Shown here: one piece after another, positions 11,221-23,239 of the stretch
How positions within the stretch are numbered: position 1 is the first letter of the stretch
Layout of the letters: every line of letters starts with the position of its first letter
Source of the DNA: Benincasa hispida
Taxonomy: Eukaryota; Streptophyta; Magnoliopsida; Cucurbitales; Cucurbitaceae
Length of the DNA stretch: 64,000 bases
Assembly: GCF_009727055.1 (NCBI RefSeq)
Contig: NC_052351.1
Span: forward strand, 57,604,379-57,668,378
Direction of reading: 5' to 3'
Translations under genes and position numbers: made by a program
Notes under the pieces: model-generated
Database searches by the model: none
What the model was told of the DNA's origin: nothing
The model's input: the letters and a program-made list of their open reading frames with translations, nothing else

Positions 11221-13088
11221 TCACTGTCTTTGGCAATTCTCTTAATGTACTCTTCCTTTTGATGTCAAACCTGTGGACATCACAACACATTCTATTCATT
11301 AGCATTGGCCCCCTTTTTGGGACTAACATTCCATAACTAGCTTACTTTGTCTTAGTGTGCAGCCTGACCTTCCAATGTCAAGCTCACTGTGCGTTGAAAA
11401 CATTGAATTCTCTTATAGGTGCTCATCTTGCTACGTGACAGTCACACACACCATCAACGTATACCATGCGTCAATCGCATGGCTTAGGCATTCCCTTCCA
11501 CCACACACAAACATGCAACTTGCCTCTTATGCGTCCAAGCTTTCAGCTCACGCCTATACAACCCATCGCCTAGCTAGCCTTTGCGTCAGTTGTTCAGCCT
11601 ATGTGCCCAACTTGTGGCACATCAATGCATGCCCCATGCGTTTGTCTGGTCGCGTGCCAACACGCTCTAGCGCCCCTTTGTGCCTAAGACCTCGCGTGCT
11701 TGCCTGCACAGCCCTGATCACTCCATCGCACAGTCCAACGCCCACACATCACTCTCTTGTGCTTATGGCTTCAACATGCATTGCATGGTCCAACGCATCT
11801 CAGCCCGTCCTTGTGCCTAGGCCAACTCTCTTGCGCTCAACGCGTGTGTTCAACATCACCTTCTAGCCCTTCAAACTGCTTGCTTGTTCAACCCAAGCAG
11901 CTGCCTGCTTGTCCAGGATTTCCAAATTCAATTTATAATTCAAATAACTAATTTTCAGGCCTTTTCTCAAGAAATTTACTTCTATAAACTTTCTCTAAAA
12001 TTTCTTAACAAGATTATCTTAAAATCTAAACTTAGAACTCCTCGTGGTTTGGTAGAAATTCTCAAATCATCAAGACTCCTCGTGTGTTCAACTTGAGAGC
12101 TCGACCTTCATCTGATTCTTCCATTGCCAGCCTGATTCCCTTGGAATTTCCTTCCGGCAACCAACCTTAGCAACTAGACACACTTAGGGTTTGAATGTCT
12201 TTGGAATCACTCCATTTGCACGATTGAATTGCTCAAACTCTCTCTTTGAAGCTAGGTTTGTCCTTTTATACTAACAGTTGCTTGCTAACCCTTAGTTGTT
12301 AAGCTGCCACCTCATCCTTAAGGAGATGACAACAATCCTAAGCATGACAGCTAGCTTAGCTAATCGGTCACTAAGCTGATCCTTTCGTCTTGGTCATTAA
12401 TGTAAGGCTCAACTTCCAAGCCAATGCTTGCAATCACTTGGTCATATGCCTTCTTCAGACAGTGCATCGCCCAACCTTGGCCAATGCATAACTTACCTTG
12501 AGATTCTCGCGTCCCTCTACAGTCGCATGCTTAAGACCATTACATACCTCATCGCACAGCTTCCTAGCTTGATCGCATTTCTCTAGCGCACATCGCAGGC
12601 AAGCCTAGTGTACATCGTATACCCCATCATCTTGCGCCCAACCTTGTGCTCAGCTTTGTGCTCATTGCCGTGCAGCCCTGTGTGCAACCATGTGTTTACC
12701 TTTGCGCAACGCCCATACCATGCACCCAATAACCTTAAAAAGACTTGATTGCGGCATATCCTGCCCCAAGCCCCAGTGCATTAATGCTTCGCTTAGCACA
12801 CTTAGCCGCATGCTCACTAACCTCGCAAGCCCCTCGACTGCCGCATGCCTTGTCAACGCATAGGGTTATAAGCGCTCACATGTCTTCCTTGGCGTGCATA
12901 ACTCCAACACCTAACTCCCCTTCTCTTGGCCACACTTGGCTCCCCTAGCTCATCTAACGTTTAAAGGTAAGGTCAACGCATAAAAGCTCTCCTCCAACAC
13001 CAACACAATTTTCTTTTAACATTTCCTTAGTCTTTGCTTCGCATGCCTATTACTCACTTATGTAGGAAAAATGGAGTACGAGGTTTAC

Positions 13089-13690
13089 TACTAGGCTCGA
13101 CATTTGCCATGCCATAGGAAATGTCAGCAGATACCAATGGAATCCAAGATTTGATCATTGGACAATGATTAAAGCGACTCTCAAGTATCTTAGGAAAACG
13201 AGAAACTATATGCCTGTGTATGGTACTATGGATTTGATCTTTATAAGATACCAACTCTTATTTTTAGACTGGAAAGGATTCTAGGAAATCCACATCAGTA
13301 TCAATGTTCATTCTGAGTGGAGGAGCTATAGTATGGCGCAACATTAAGCAAGGATGTATTGTGAATTCCACGATGGAGGCAGAAGTTGTTTGGTTCAAGA
13401 ATTTTTTGACTGATTTGGATGTCGATCCAAACATGAATTTTCCCATCATCCAATGTTATGATAATAGTGGTACAGTGGCAAACTCCAAGGAGCCTTGAAG
13501 TCACAAACGAGGAAAACATATTGAGTACAAGTATCATCTCATTAGGGAGATTGTGCAATGGGGAGATGTGATCGTCACACAGAATGAGCACAACGTTGAT
13601 CTATTTACAAAGGCTCTCACAACTAAAGTTTCTGAGGGCCATCTAGAAAGCATGGGTCTACGAGATATGAGTCATATAATCTAGGACAGA
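13089..13690 (+). pseudogene. pol: Copia RT end and RNase H (element A, continuation)
   Basis: The reading resumes at CTAGGCTCGACATTTGCC, the codons that should follow the break at 3300 (CTR then LDIC in element D). Landmarks are DHWTMIKATLKYLRKTRNYM (13160-13215), STMEAEVVWFKNF (about 13370-13405), CYDNSGTVANSKEP (13452-13495), then GKHIEYKYHLIREIV and EGHLESMGL in the same or neighbouring frames. RNase H would remove the RNA template during reverse transcription. The 13304-13498 frame is open; stops and shifts surround it. The upstream half of this domain is decayed, notably near 13230-13300. Confidence 0.85.
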
Positions 13691-13811
13691 CGGGAGATGA
13701 TGTTGGGTATATTGTATGCCCTAGTTTATTGTACTGTATTTGATATTTCAGTGCGATGATTGTAGCTATCAGTTTTTAATGGAGTGATCGGTAGTTAATG
13801 AATATTGATTA
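13691..13811 (+). other. 3' untranslated end of element A
   Basis: It contains GACGGGAGATGATG and TGCCCTAGTTTATTG, which also follow RNase H at 31840-31900 and 43930-43980. It is broken off by the next LTR fragment. Confidence 0.55.
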
Positions 13812-13970
13812 ATTTCCACATAAAGTTGAAGTACTCATACAATAGTCATGGGTCTTAGTTTATTGAATTTAGACTTTCATACAATTTATGAGATCAATAA
13901 CAAGTATATTGATAATAGAAAATGTTTATCATTTTACAAACTGCGAGTTTTTAGGACATACAACCCAACA
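13812..13970 (-). repeat. Copia LTR family C fragment, minus strand
   Basis: It matches 43715-43873 (ACTTTCATACAATTTATGAGA, AACAAGTATATTGA, TTTTTAGGACAT, ending ACCCAACA). That is the complement of the first about 160 bases of a TGTTGGGT... LTR. Confidence 0.75.
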
Positions 13971-14100
13971 ATCTCTTAGTTTGGGGTGGTTGGGTGTGGC
14001 TCAAGTCTTTGAGCATCTGAGCTCAGACTATATATATTTGTGCTTTGAATGCATGTTTGCTTATTTTGCTTGTTTGTGTTATCATGATAGTTAATGAGAT

Positions 14101-15350
14101 TGATAGCACTGAAAATATAATATCTTACTCCACTTAATTCGAGCTCCTTTCTAGATTTGATGTATTTGTTTTGTGATTTTATAGGTTTTGAGCACCTAAG
14201 AGGTAGAGCGGAGTGTTAATAACGAAATGGAGCTAAAACGGACCAAAATGGAGCTTAATTGATGCAATTGGGGAAGAGAGTGCTGAAATTACAAGTTTGC
14301 CCTGGATGGCATGGAGCCACAGCGCTGCCCGACACCATGCTCGACATTGAAAGGCAGAAAGCATCCTTTTCGTGAAATGCAATTGGCGACGCGAAGTTAC
14401 TCTATAGTGCTACGACTCTCCGAAGTGTCTCATGCGCATCCGTGCATCAGCACTACGGTACTGTATCTTAGCGTCGCTGCGTCAATTTGTTAATTATAAA
14501 AACATCTTTTAGCCACCTACGGTTATTAGATACCATTCCAGCCAAATTTCATTAGTTTTGTCTCTATTTTCTTCTGAATTTTTTAGTCCTAAATGTATCC
14601 AAACAATTTATCCTCGATCCTCATGTCCATTATGAGCTAAGGAGGTTCTAGCTTAGACGTAGATTATTTTCCATGATATTGTAACATTTGAGATTTTTAT
14701 CATTTTATTATAATTCCATGAATTTTCGTTGGATTCTTTTTCTATGTTTGAATTTTTATGATTATATTTTTGCTTGAGGTTGTATGATTATTAGCTAGGT
14801 ATTAAATTGCAATACGTGACATATAATTGTGATTTGATCTAATGTAGCAAAGAGTTAGATTAGCTTGTGAACTAGCCTTTAATTTAATAGTGAATAATGC
14901 TCTGATTGACCTAGGAAGAATCATGTTGAATATTAATTTAGGCTTTTCCTATTTGATATTCTCCTTAGCATAATCTCAATTCTTAATGCGGTTAGTCTAA
15001 ATTAATTAGGATGCTTATCATCTAATTAAATTGACTAATTAGATAGTTTGGACTCTCACCTAGGTTTTTCTAAGTGAGTTGGCTAAGTTTAGATGATATA
15101 AGATTTAATTCAATGAATCCATGATCAAGTTGCAATTTGGGAATAACTTGAAAGTCTAGACTAGCCTGTTTAATAATTTGAATTCAATCTTTATTTATTC
15201 TTCTTGCAATTTATTTTTTGTGCCATTGAACAAATTAAATCCATGTAAACCTTGAGTTTGATGGTTCTCTAAGTTCGATCCACTTACATAGAAATAGTTA
15301 TTTTATTGAGTCTGGAATTAGGAAACAAATTCCGTCGACCAGAGATACTT
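14101..15350 (+). repeat. Degenerate gypsy-style LTR, left copy
   Basis: It starts TGATAGCACTGAAAATATA and parallels 16249 onward: TTTTATAGGTTTTGAGCACC against TTTTACAAGTCACAGG, and a long shared middle block (AGATTAGCTTGTGAA, TAATGCGGTTAGTCTAA, GACTAATTAGATA). The right boundary is approximate. Similarity to the right copy is well below that of element D's LTRs, so this is an old element. Confidence 0.55.
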
Positions 15351-16233
15351 TCCTTGTGATTTCTTTTGTTCTAGAAAATGTTTGAAGAAAGCAATCATGT
15401 TTTAGCCCCTCTTTAAATTTTTTCTTACCTTTCATGCAAATCTAAGTCCTTTGTCTATCTACATTAGCTCTTTCATGCTTAGAGTTGTATTATTTGCCTC
15501 ATATTTTTGTTGTCACTCCAAAAGGCCTTGGTGATAGATGCTAGGTTATCTAAACACTCAATTTATCAATGCATGCATGAAGCCTTAGCCAATCAATCTC
15601 TTGATTTGTCTCTTCTAAAAAAAGGAATAAAAAAGTAGCTATTTAAGAAAGGATTACTCTTCTTTCTTTGGGGACTTGGTAGTCAGGGGCGGCTACGACA
15701 CATGTCGTTTCATTCCACCCCTGAGAAATGAGTAAGTCTTGACACCTTTTAAGGATATGCAGCTTGTAGTTGGATGGTCGTTCACATAATCTGTATAGGC
15801 AATCCAAAACGAAAGCGACATGTTCAAATAAGGTTTCTTCTTCAAATAAAAAAAGAGACTAGAATAAAAAAAGGATGTGACGAGAGAAAAGAGATTGGTT
15901 ACCCTTTAAGAATGTCATTACCATTTTGAATCTAGGAAGCTTAGTTCTAGATCTTTCGAGCCAGAGTAAGAAAAAATACAAAATCGACAACCATATAAAA
16001 CTCTTACGAGAGTGTTTAGGCTTAAGTAGAAATGGTCTTCAACTCATTCATTCATGAATAGGTTTAGAATTTTTTTGAGAAATGCTTCATTGATTGATAG
16101 TGATTGGATTTCATTGTTGATTGCAAGCTTGGTCTTAGGAGGATGTTAAAACTTGAGTAACGAACTTTGCAATTAAGTGAACATTATTTGTATGGCTGTA
16201 TGTTTCTACCTCGCTAGAGGATAATCAAGAATC
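15351..16233 (+). other. Residual internal region of the gypsy-style element
   Basis: Only about 900 non-coding bases remain between the two LTR-like copies. At 15766-15817 is a module, TAGTTGGATGGTCG...CCAAAACGAAAGCG, resembling the repeated modules at 39765 and 39902. No gag or pol can be read, so the coding region was deleted or the element was non-autonomous. Confidence 0.45.
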
Positions 16234-16247
16234 AAATTGGGGGTGGT
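16234..16247 (+). other. Polypurine tract
   Basis: CAAATTGGGGGTGG lies immediately before the LTR start TGATAGCC at 16249, the expected position for plus-strand priming. Confidence 0.65.
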
Positions 16248-16248
16248 T

Positions 16249-17690
16249 TGATAGCCCCTAAAATATGCTATCTCATTCAACTTATTTTGAACTCATTCCT
16301 TATGATTTTATAAGCTTATTTCATGATTTTACAAGTCACAGGTGTAAAGAAGGTCGAATGGACCTTTGGCTAGAAACAGGATAAATATGGGCCAAAATGG
16401 AGCCTTAAAGCATAAACGGGGTTAAATAAGAACAAAGATGCTTGAGGTAAATGTGGCCAGTGCCATAGCATGACGCTTTTCTCAAAGACACAATGTTGCA
16501 GCGTTATCTTGTGGTGCTGCAGCACCATTGTGGGCAAGAACCAAATGCGCTCGTGCAACACTATGATTGCTAGGCCATAGTGCCATAGTGTTGCTAGTAG
16601 CACCATCAAAAAATTATATAAATAAGACCCTAACCGCCTACGTCAGAGAGGATCGACTTTCCTAATTCTTCTTCTACTATTTCTCATTCTCCTTCTCTTC
16701 TTACTCCATCGTTCATTGTATTTATGCACTTTAATCATTCTACAATGATTTGAAAGATGATTTTGGCTACACAAATAAATTCTAACTTGGGTTTTAGAGG
16801 TTTTCCCATTGATGTAAACGTGTTAGATTTTGTTTAATTCAATCGACTTTTTCATTGTCTTTGTTTTTCACCCTACTAAAATCGTATTGATTGTATTTTC
16901 TCAAGATTATCTGACAAACTAGTTGAATCTGTATGATCAATCTCTAAAGATCTATACTTAATTCATAATTGTTAAGCCACTAAATTCCAAGGTAGCAAAA
17001 AGTTAGATTAACTTGTGAATTGCTTGGAATCCATCCTATGAGCATTGATTAATTAACCTAGAGAAAAATCACAATGAATATCTAATTAGACATTATCTAT
17101 TGGGCGTTCATCCTCGATCCCTAGATCTTAATGCAATTAGCTCAAGTGTTTAGCTAGCATTTCATTTAATAATCATATTGACTAATTAGATACTTGGGAC
17201 AATTGGTTAGAATTAATAATAAAATTGGCTAGGCTTAGGAATGAAGTAGGATCTAATCTCATGAATTCGATGATCGAGTAAACAAATTTGGGAAATATTG
17301 AAAATACTCGAGCTAGGCCTTTTAGTCATAGTATTGTTTTCAACTCTCATTCATTCACAATTGCCTACAATTTATTTTTCCGCAACATTTACTCTCAAAA
17401 CATCTTTAAATTCTTAAGCAACACCATTCAAACCGCCCCCTCTGGTTAGCTAGGAACTTTAAGCATTCTAATTGAGAAACTTGTCGGTTCTCATGGATCG
17501 ACTCGTACTACTAATAATACAAATCTAAGTAGACACAAAGTTTATTTGAACAAGGGGATTCGACAAACCCTTGAAATCACCCTTCCATTTATCTGCATAC
17601 TTTTATTGTTTCACAGCTCATAATCAAATTGTTTTTACTTTTGCACAATAGATTCAGTTGCTACAACGATATGACCTATATAACCTATCT
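16249..17690 (+). repeat. Degenerate gypsy-style LTR, right copy
   Basis: It starts TGATAGCCCCTAAAATATGC after a polypurine tract and is homologous to 14101-15350. The end is not clear; ctatct near 17683 could be the inverse of TGATAG. The frame at 16370-16609 on the minus strand is a by-product of composition. Confidence 0.55.
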
Positions 17691-18224
17691 TACAAGGTTG
17701 GTTTTATAGATCAAGATAAAGTGAATTTGATTTTAATTTTATAATTATTAATTCACATTATATATCAGCTGATCCTTCTGATCCTAACCTTAAAAAAACA
17801 TCACTTATATATGCTTGTCCTTCTGTAAGATATTTTAATTGAAAGTTTGTTAGGATATTTGAAAATGTGGGATGATTGTGTGATTAATTAATGTGAGTAG
17901 TTGAACCAGTTCTAAGTGTAAATATTTTAAATTAAACGATCTAATACATATATGGATTGTATTATATAATTTTGTTGTTTTAGTTATATATCAATTTAAT
18001 TTGTACTGAATGATCTTTTTTAAAAACTAACTATTGTTTCATTTTAAATAAGATTTATTTTAATCTAATAAGGTGAAATATTCCAACATTTAAGTTCTTT
18101 GATGAAGGTAAATACTTTAACGCGAGCTAGTAAATTACTAATTATAATTATTTATTAAATTTAGTGTGAAAATATATTAGTCTTGTATAGAGTTGGATTT
18201 GGTTTGATTTTTCCCAACATTAAA
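17691..18224. other. AT-rich intergenic DNA, nothing recognised
   Basis: No open frame with coding character and no repeat edge that I can support. Confidence 0.5.
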
Positions 18225-18712
18225 AATCATTTTTACTCTCTAAACTTTCATAAAAATAACAATTTAGTCCATAAATTTTAGTTTCCAATGATTTAGTCTC
18301 CGAACTTTCAATTTTGTAACATTTTAGTTCCTAAACTTTATTCTGTAATAATTTAGTCCTTGTACTTTAAAATTTATAACAATATAGTCCCCATCGTAGA
18401 AGTTAGTGTTAAGAGTTAATGAGATTTCTTGCATAAATAAACGGATAAATTAATTAGAGACTTAATATTTTTTTATAAAATACAAAATCATCATCATAAA
18501 ATAATAAATATTGACATTTAATTTTGATAAATTTTCCTACGTTAGGGACTAAATTGTTATGAATTTAAAAGTATAAAGACTAAATTATTACATACTAAAG
18601 TTTAGAGACTAAAATATTAGAAAATTGAAAGTATAAAGATTAAATCGTTGCAAACCAAAATTTAAGGATTAAAATGTTACTTTCATGAAAGCCTAAGGAC
18701 CAAACAATTTGT
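18225..18712. mobile_element. Foldback (long inverted repeat) MITE-like element
   Basis: The left arm (AACAATTTAGTCC, AAACTTTCA, AACATTTTAGTTCCTAAAC) is the imperfect reverse complement of the right arm (GGGACTAAATTGTTATGAA, GTTTAGAGACTAAAATATT, GGACCAAACAATT). Each arm is about 200 bases around an AT-rich centre near 18440-18530. Elements with repeated 'tttagtccctaaac' words are common plant foldback repeats. No target duplication is clear. Confidence 0.65.
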
Positions 18713-19029
18713 TAACCTTTTTTTCGAAGTTGTGAGTTAACATTAGAGAGTTCGTAGGCACTATTATTATAATTCTTAAAGTTGGAATTGAAGCTCTAAT
18801 TTTAATGTTGATAATACAATTATGTCTGTTAAACTATATTCCTTCTAACTTGAGTACTTAATTTAGGAAAATAAAAAGAATAGTGAACGTTGAGTTCCTT
18901 TTATTTTATGACATTTTGCTTCGTACATTGAGTATTTAATTTCGGAAAATATCTTGGAAATAACAGGAAACGTGGATAGATATTTCTAAAAAAAGGATAA
19001 AAATCACAAACATTTTATAGGAGATTTAA

Positions 19030-19320
19030 GGCTTTGTTTAGTAATAATTTGTGTTTTTGATTTTTGGTTTTAAAAATTAAATCAATCAATATTATTTTAT
19101 TTCTTCCTTTATTACCTACTTTTTATCAATAATTTAAAAAATCAAGTTAAATTTTGAAATCTAAAAAAATAGCTTTTAAAAACTTATTTTTGTTTTTGGA
19201 ATTTGACTGAAAATTTAAACATTATACTTAGAAAAGATGTGAATCATTGTAAGAAATGAGAAAATAGACTTAATTTTCAAAAACCAACCACCAAAAATAA
19301 AATGGTTACTAAGCAAGCCC
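19030..19320. mobile_element. hAT-like MITE
   Basis: 291 bp. The left terminus GGCTTTGTTTAGTAA pairs with the right terminus TTACTAAGCAAGCCC, and similarity continues inward (TTTTTGATTTTTGGTTTT against AAAACCAACCACCAAAAA). Terminal words of the GGC-TTGTTTGGTAAC type are characteristic of plant hAT MITEs. The 8-bp target duplication is not convincing. Confidence 0.6.
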
Positions 19321-22300
19321 TAAATTAACAATTAAGGTTATCATTTTTTTAATAAGTTAAAAAAAATTAGTAATATTATGTTCATGTTAGTTATAACATT
19401 CATTACATATATGTCATATGCCATTTTGGTTTTGTTGATGTTTGTTCAATTTTAGTCTATGTATTTTCAAATGTCGAATTTTAATTTCTGTATTTTTAAA
19501 TTTAGTTCTTCAAAATTAAATTTTATTGAAATTTGAATACATAATAATAATAATTTTCATGCAAGAGAATATAATATGTGATATATTTTCAAAATTTGAA
19601 GTAATTTTTTTTTTTTTTTTAAAATCAACAACAAACAAGTAGTATGAACTAAACTTGAGATTTTTTACCAAAATAAAATTTTAACAAATTTTTTTTTATT
19701 ATATATTGAAAACGTATATTCACTTCTCAGTATTGATTTTATGGATATGTCAATTGAACTATATCATCTTTGACTTGATATTTCACGCGTCACACATATA
19801 TATAAATAATAGGTTAATGAAAACATGGTGGAAAACCTAGTTTATAGAGACGGTCTTCAATCTTCAAAGTAGATCAAGATATTATAATTAATATAAAAGA
19901 ACAATATTATGAGAGTTGTAAAAGGGGGCTAATCTAAATTCAAAAGATTCAAACATATTTTAATGTTACCCCCTTTGTATATACTTTGAAATTTTCATTA
20001 TCATAGAAAGGAGATCAGATCTTTGAATTCATCCTCCTAAGAAAGCAAACCTAAACTTATTATGTAGCTTTAAGGATATAGTGTCCTTAGGAGGAAAGAA
20101 AAAAAAAAAAAAAAACTTAAAGGATACATTTGAAAAGATGATCATTCAAGTGTCCTTTGGAAACCCTATTGGGTCACACCCAAATCAGCATCTCAAACTC
20201 TCCACTTTTTAAAATAATGTATTGAAATCATGAGGAAGATTTCTTTTAAATATTTAAATCACTTGTTAGTTTTATGAGTATACTTTTTAACAAGAACATG
20301 TTATATAATATAATTGTTGTTGTTTTTTTCTTTTTTTCCAACCCCATTTTCCATTTCAAGTTATAAATATTTTGCTAATATAATGGCAAAAATATGAACC
20401 ACCAATTTTGTATTTTTTTCAACAATCATTAAAGTTTGGCATTTGGACAAGGGAATAGATTCCCCCATTAAGTGAGAATGAAACAACAAATTAAAGTTCT
20501 TTGTCAATACAACATAAATTAATCAAAGGCTATATATTACCTGTTATGGCTATACTACAACATGGGATGTCCAACTGGGTATATGGGCCAATTTTTAACT
20601 ATAATTTTAATTCATTAAGCAAACAAGAAATCATTGTTTAGAAGATTTGATAGGTGAGCATACAAATTTGGTACACATGTGGTTCAAATTAATACCTTTA
20701 ATATTCTTGGAGTGGTTTAGGTAGATATTATTGATTTTTCTTTTTCTTATTTAACACAATCGAACATAGCTCAATTGATATACGAGTGTGTTAGCACCTA
20801 TGATGTTTATGTGGTTCGTATCCTTTTATCCCAATTATATTAAGATCGATGCAAAATGGAGCTAACTAAAACTTATTATTGTAATTTATTCTTTGTAATT
20901 TATATAACAAACTTCCTACCAAAATTTTGAAGAAAGTCAATTGCTTTATAATCAAATTGATTTTGTGTGGTTTTTAATTCAACTTTTGCTTGCACTAATA
21001 TGAAAAGAAGAGATATTAAATGGTGTGATTGTGTATCATATAACTAAACAAATGTAAAAGTTTATTAGTGCGATTGAGTTGATATTGTGAAAAAATGAGA
21101 TATTTATAGTACGAAAGAGTTAAGTGGAGGTCGAATTGACAAGTTATAAAAGAATAATGATGAAGATTTAGAAGAGAGCACTAAGTTAAATGTTTTCTTT
21201 TAAAAACAATCTTAATACGATGATTTGGGGTGAAAGATTTGGTTGTGCATAGTTGAATTGATTAATTCAAATATTCTCGATTAAGAGGTCTAGGATTCAA
21301 AATTTTCACCTCACACATCATTGATATTGAAAAAAAAAAATGAAAATTTTGAAGCATTAATTAATTTTTATGGAGAAATTAAATTGGATAAATTAATGGA
21401 ATTTTAATTTAGTATATACTCAGTCTTTGAGTTTCTAAAATCTAACCATTTTTGTTCTTGAAATTTATATTTAAATTATAATTGGATCTTGAGCTTTAAA
21501 AAGTGACATATGTTGAATTTTGTATTAATTGATTTCTATTACTTAATATAGTTTAAATCCGTTTTTAAATGGTCTTTAAGTAAAGTTATTGTTTTTCGAC
21601 CTAACGAGAAATAATGATGTGATAGTTGACATACAATTTAGTTTACGTTATAAAAATATCCTTAACTTTATACTTTGTGTAAAAAATATTTTGTACTTTC
21701 CAAAGTAAAAAAAAAAGCCCTTTAACTTAAAAATATATTTTTAAAAATAATCCTTACTGTTAGTATATGAATAAAAACTGATAGTACCTCTCGTTACAAA
21801 ATTACCTTTGTATTTTCAAAAGTTGCATCAGTATCTTTTGCTTTTCAGAAAAAGGTTATACCATTTATTTACACCCCATCATGGTCTCCTTCTTCCATGC
21901 TTCAATCTACGACCTAATGCTTTTCTATTTTTCATTTTTTTCTCCTCTCTTCTTCAATACTTTTGGTCTTTCTTTATTTTTCTGTCCCTTGAATATATAT
22001 ATATATTTTTACCAATTTTGTTGCTTCATGTGTCAATTTGGCCTTTGTTTTTATATTAAAAAAACTATAATTTTCAATTATGGTATATAGACTTAGCAAG
22101 AAGAAAGAGAATTGTTAAGAAATTGACAATCAAAGATAAACAGAAAGTGTAAACAATAAAGAATTGACAAAGGAATTTATGTAGTTAACTAACAGTGTAT
22201 TAATTACATCCATGGGTAGAGGGAGAGACCAAATTATTATTAGATAGAAAATATTAGATTACAGATTCAACATTGCCCCTAGACCCCGACTCGCTGATTA

Positions 22301-22440
22301 GATAGCGAGGCCCCCTAGCTTAGTCATTTGGAGCATCATATACATACTAGATTCAAGAAATTCCGACAAGAATCATGAAAACACCAAGGTACCATAGAGC
22401 ACAAATGTTTTAACAAGGTTGTACATCAGTAGTTGAGTGT
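19321..22440. other. AT-rich intergenic DNA
   Basis: Long AT-rich stretch with homopolymers (T-run about 19607-19620, A-run 20100-20115) and an AT dinucleotide run near 21994. The frames at 21808-22090 are Phe/Leu-rich translations of T-rich DNA with no domain. I see no gene. Confidence 0.5.
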
Positions 22441-22450
22441 GTGTTAATGC

Positions 22451-22819
22451 ATGTTTGAGTTTAACATACAAAAACGAGATGTGTTGAGAATTAAAGTCTC
22501 ATTGAGATTTGAATATATTCTGAGGATACTAGTAGGAGGGCAAAGAAAGAAAGCATGTGCATTGCCAAATTGTAGTAATGAAGATGTTAGTTCATTAGTG
22601 TTAGCTATATTTTTTGGTTTTTCTGATTTAATGTTGGTGACCATCCTCTACATCTTGTTCCTTGTAATATCTTGTAAGATGTCTCAACACCCACCTAGAA
22701 AAGCTCACCTTTATGTTAGGGGGGCACTAAAATGGCATCGAGATATGGGTATAGCACAAGTTGCTATGAGAGATAACCTACCTCCCAAACTAAGAAAAGA
22801 AGGTATTGGATCTATGTAG
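22451..22819 (+). CDS. Unrecognised open frame, 122 codons
   Basis: ATG at 22451, stop just after 22816. The product begins MFEFNIQKRD and has a hydrophobic stretch near residues 50-75 (VLAIFFGFSDLMLVTILYILFL) that could span a membrane, then a basic tail (MSQHPPRKAHLYVRGALKW). I recognise no family. A second open frame follows at 22823-23113. The region has more balanced base use than the AT-rich DNA upstream, so it may be a decayed gene or an organelle-derived insert. It could equally be chance. Confidence 0.2.
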   Translation: MFEFNIQKRDVLRIKVSLRFEYILRILVGGQRKKACALPNCSNEDVSSLVLAIFFGFSDLMLVTILYILFLVISCKMSQHPPRKAHLYVRGALKWHRDMGIAQVAMRDNLPPKLRKEGIGSM

Positions 22820-22822
22820 TTC

Positions 22823-23113
22823 TTGACCCCTTTTGTTAAACCAATTCATGTACTATTTTTTAACGAATTCCAGCCAAGTCAGCAAAGTAATCTGGTGGAT
22901 GAGACCCGCCTCACCACTCCCCTCCTCCTTTATGACGAAAGCAACCCAACCAAGGGGAACTCGACAAGATGGATGGATTTATTCGAGATAGTTAACCACT
23001 TTTTTAATCATAAGAGAGAGGTCATTCAGAACCCATTAGCTCCAAAATCGATGGAAGTTCCCCATATCGAGACGACCTTGGTCACTGCACCCTTGCAGTT
23101 TATCCAGGCTTGA
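22823..23113 (+). CDS. Unrecognised open frame, 96 codons
   Basis: It reads directly after the previous frame (two bases past its stop) and lies just upstream of the element D insertion. Apart from an Asn/Thr-rich middle there is no motif I can name (FNEFQPSQQSNLVDETRL near residues 13-30). The initiating codon is not a canonical ATG (ATGACCCC is not present at this point), which weakens the gene call. It may be a piece of a decayed polyprotein or an organelle-derived fragment. Confidence 0.2.
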   Translation: MTPFVKPIHVLFFNEFQPSQQSNLVDETRLTTPLLLYDESNPTKGNSTRWMDLFEIVNHFFNHKREVIQNPLAPKSMEVPHIETTLVTAPLQFIQA

Positions 23114-23234
23114 TTCCACATCACATAGAGAGGAGGAAGACTAGAGTTACACCATAATTCATTGAGGTTGATTCTGAAGTTATATTTGAGACCAAAACTA
23201 TGTCATTTAAGAAGCAATTGATCGATTGAAGCTT

Positions 23235-23239
23235 CAAAG
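23235..23239 (+). other. Target-site duplication CAAAG (left)
   Basis: CAAAG directly precedes the LTR start TGTTGGG and is repeated exactly at 33757-33761 after the right LTR end CTTTCA. Confidence 0.9.

Larger units (their letters stand above)
10317..13088. repeat. Unidentified repeat region, C-rich in its second half
   Basis: It lies between the plus-strand family B LTR and the point where element A resumes. The first part has tandem repeats (10415-10560, 10681-10848). 11400-12960 is strongly C-rich on the plus strand, with recurring words such as gcccaac, catcgca and cttgcgc. Open frames there (for example 11357-11866) have low-complexity, Ser/Thr/His-rich translations with no domain, so I do not call genes. 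It is probably part of a non-coding retroelement region, but the family is unresolved. Confidence 0.45.

Noticed and set aside
11075..11329. 84-codon minus-strand frame as a gene
   Set aside because: Its middle (VSYTHLDVYKR) is translated sequencing adapter and its two halves are the duplicated flank.
11357..11866. 169-codon frame as a secreted or Ser/Thr-rich protein
   Set aside because: C-rich low-complexity DNA, no signal peptide at the N-terminus, no domain, located in a repeat.
21808..22090. Possible membrane protein (Phe/Leu-rich frames)
   Set aside because: T-rich DNA gives hydrophobic translations in two overlapping frames; no other coding evidence.
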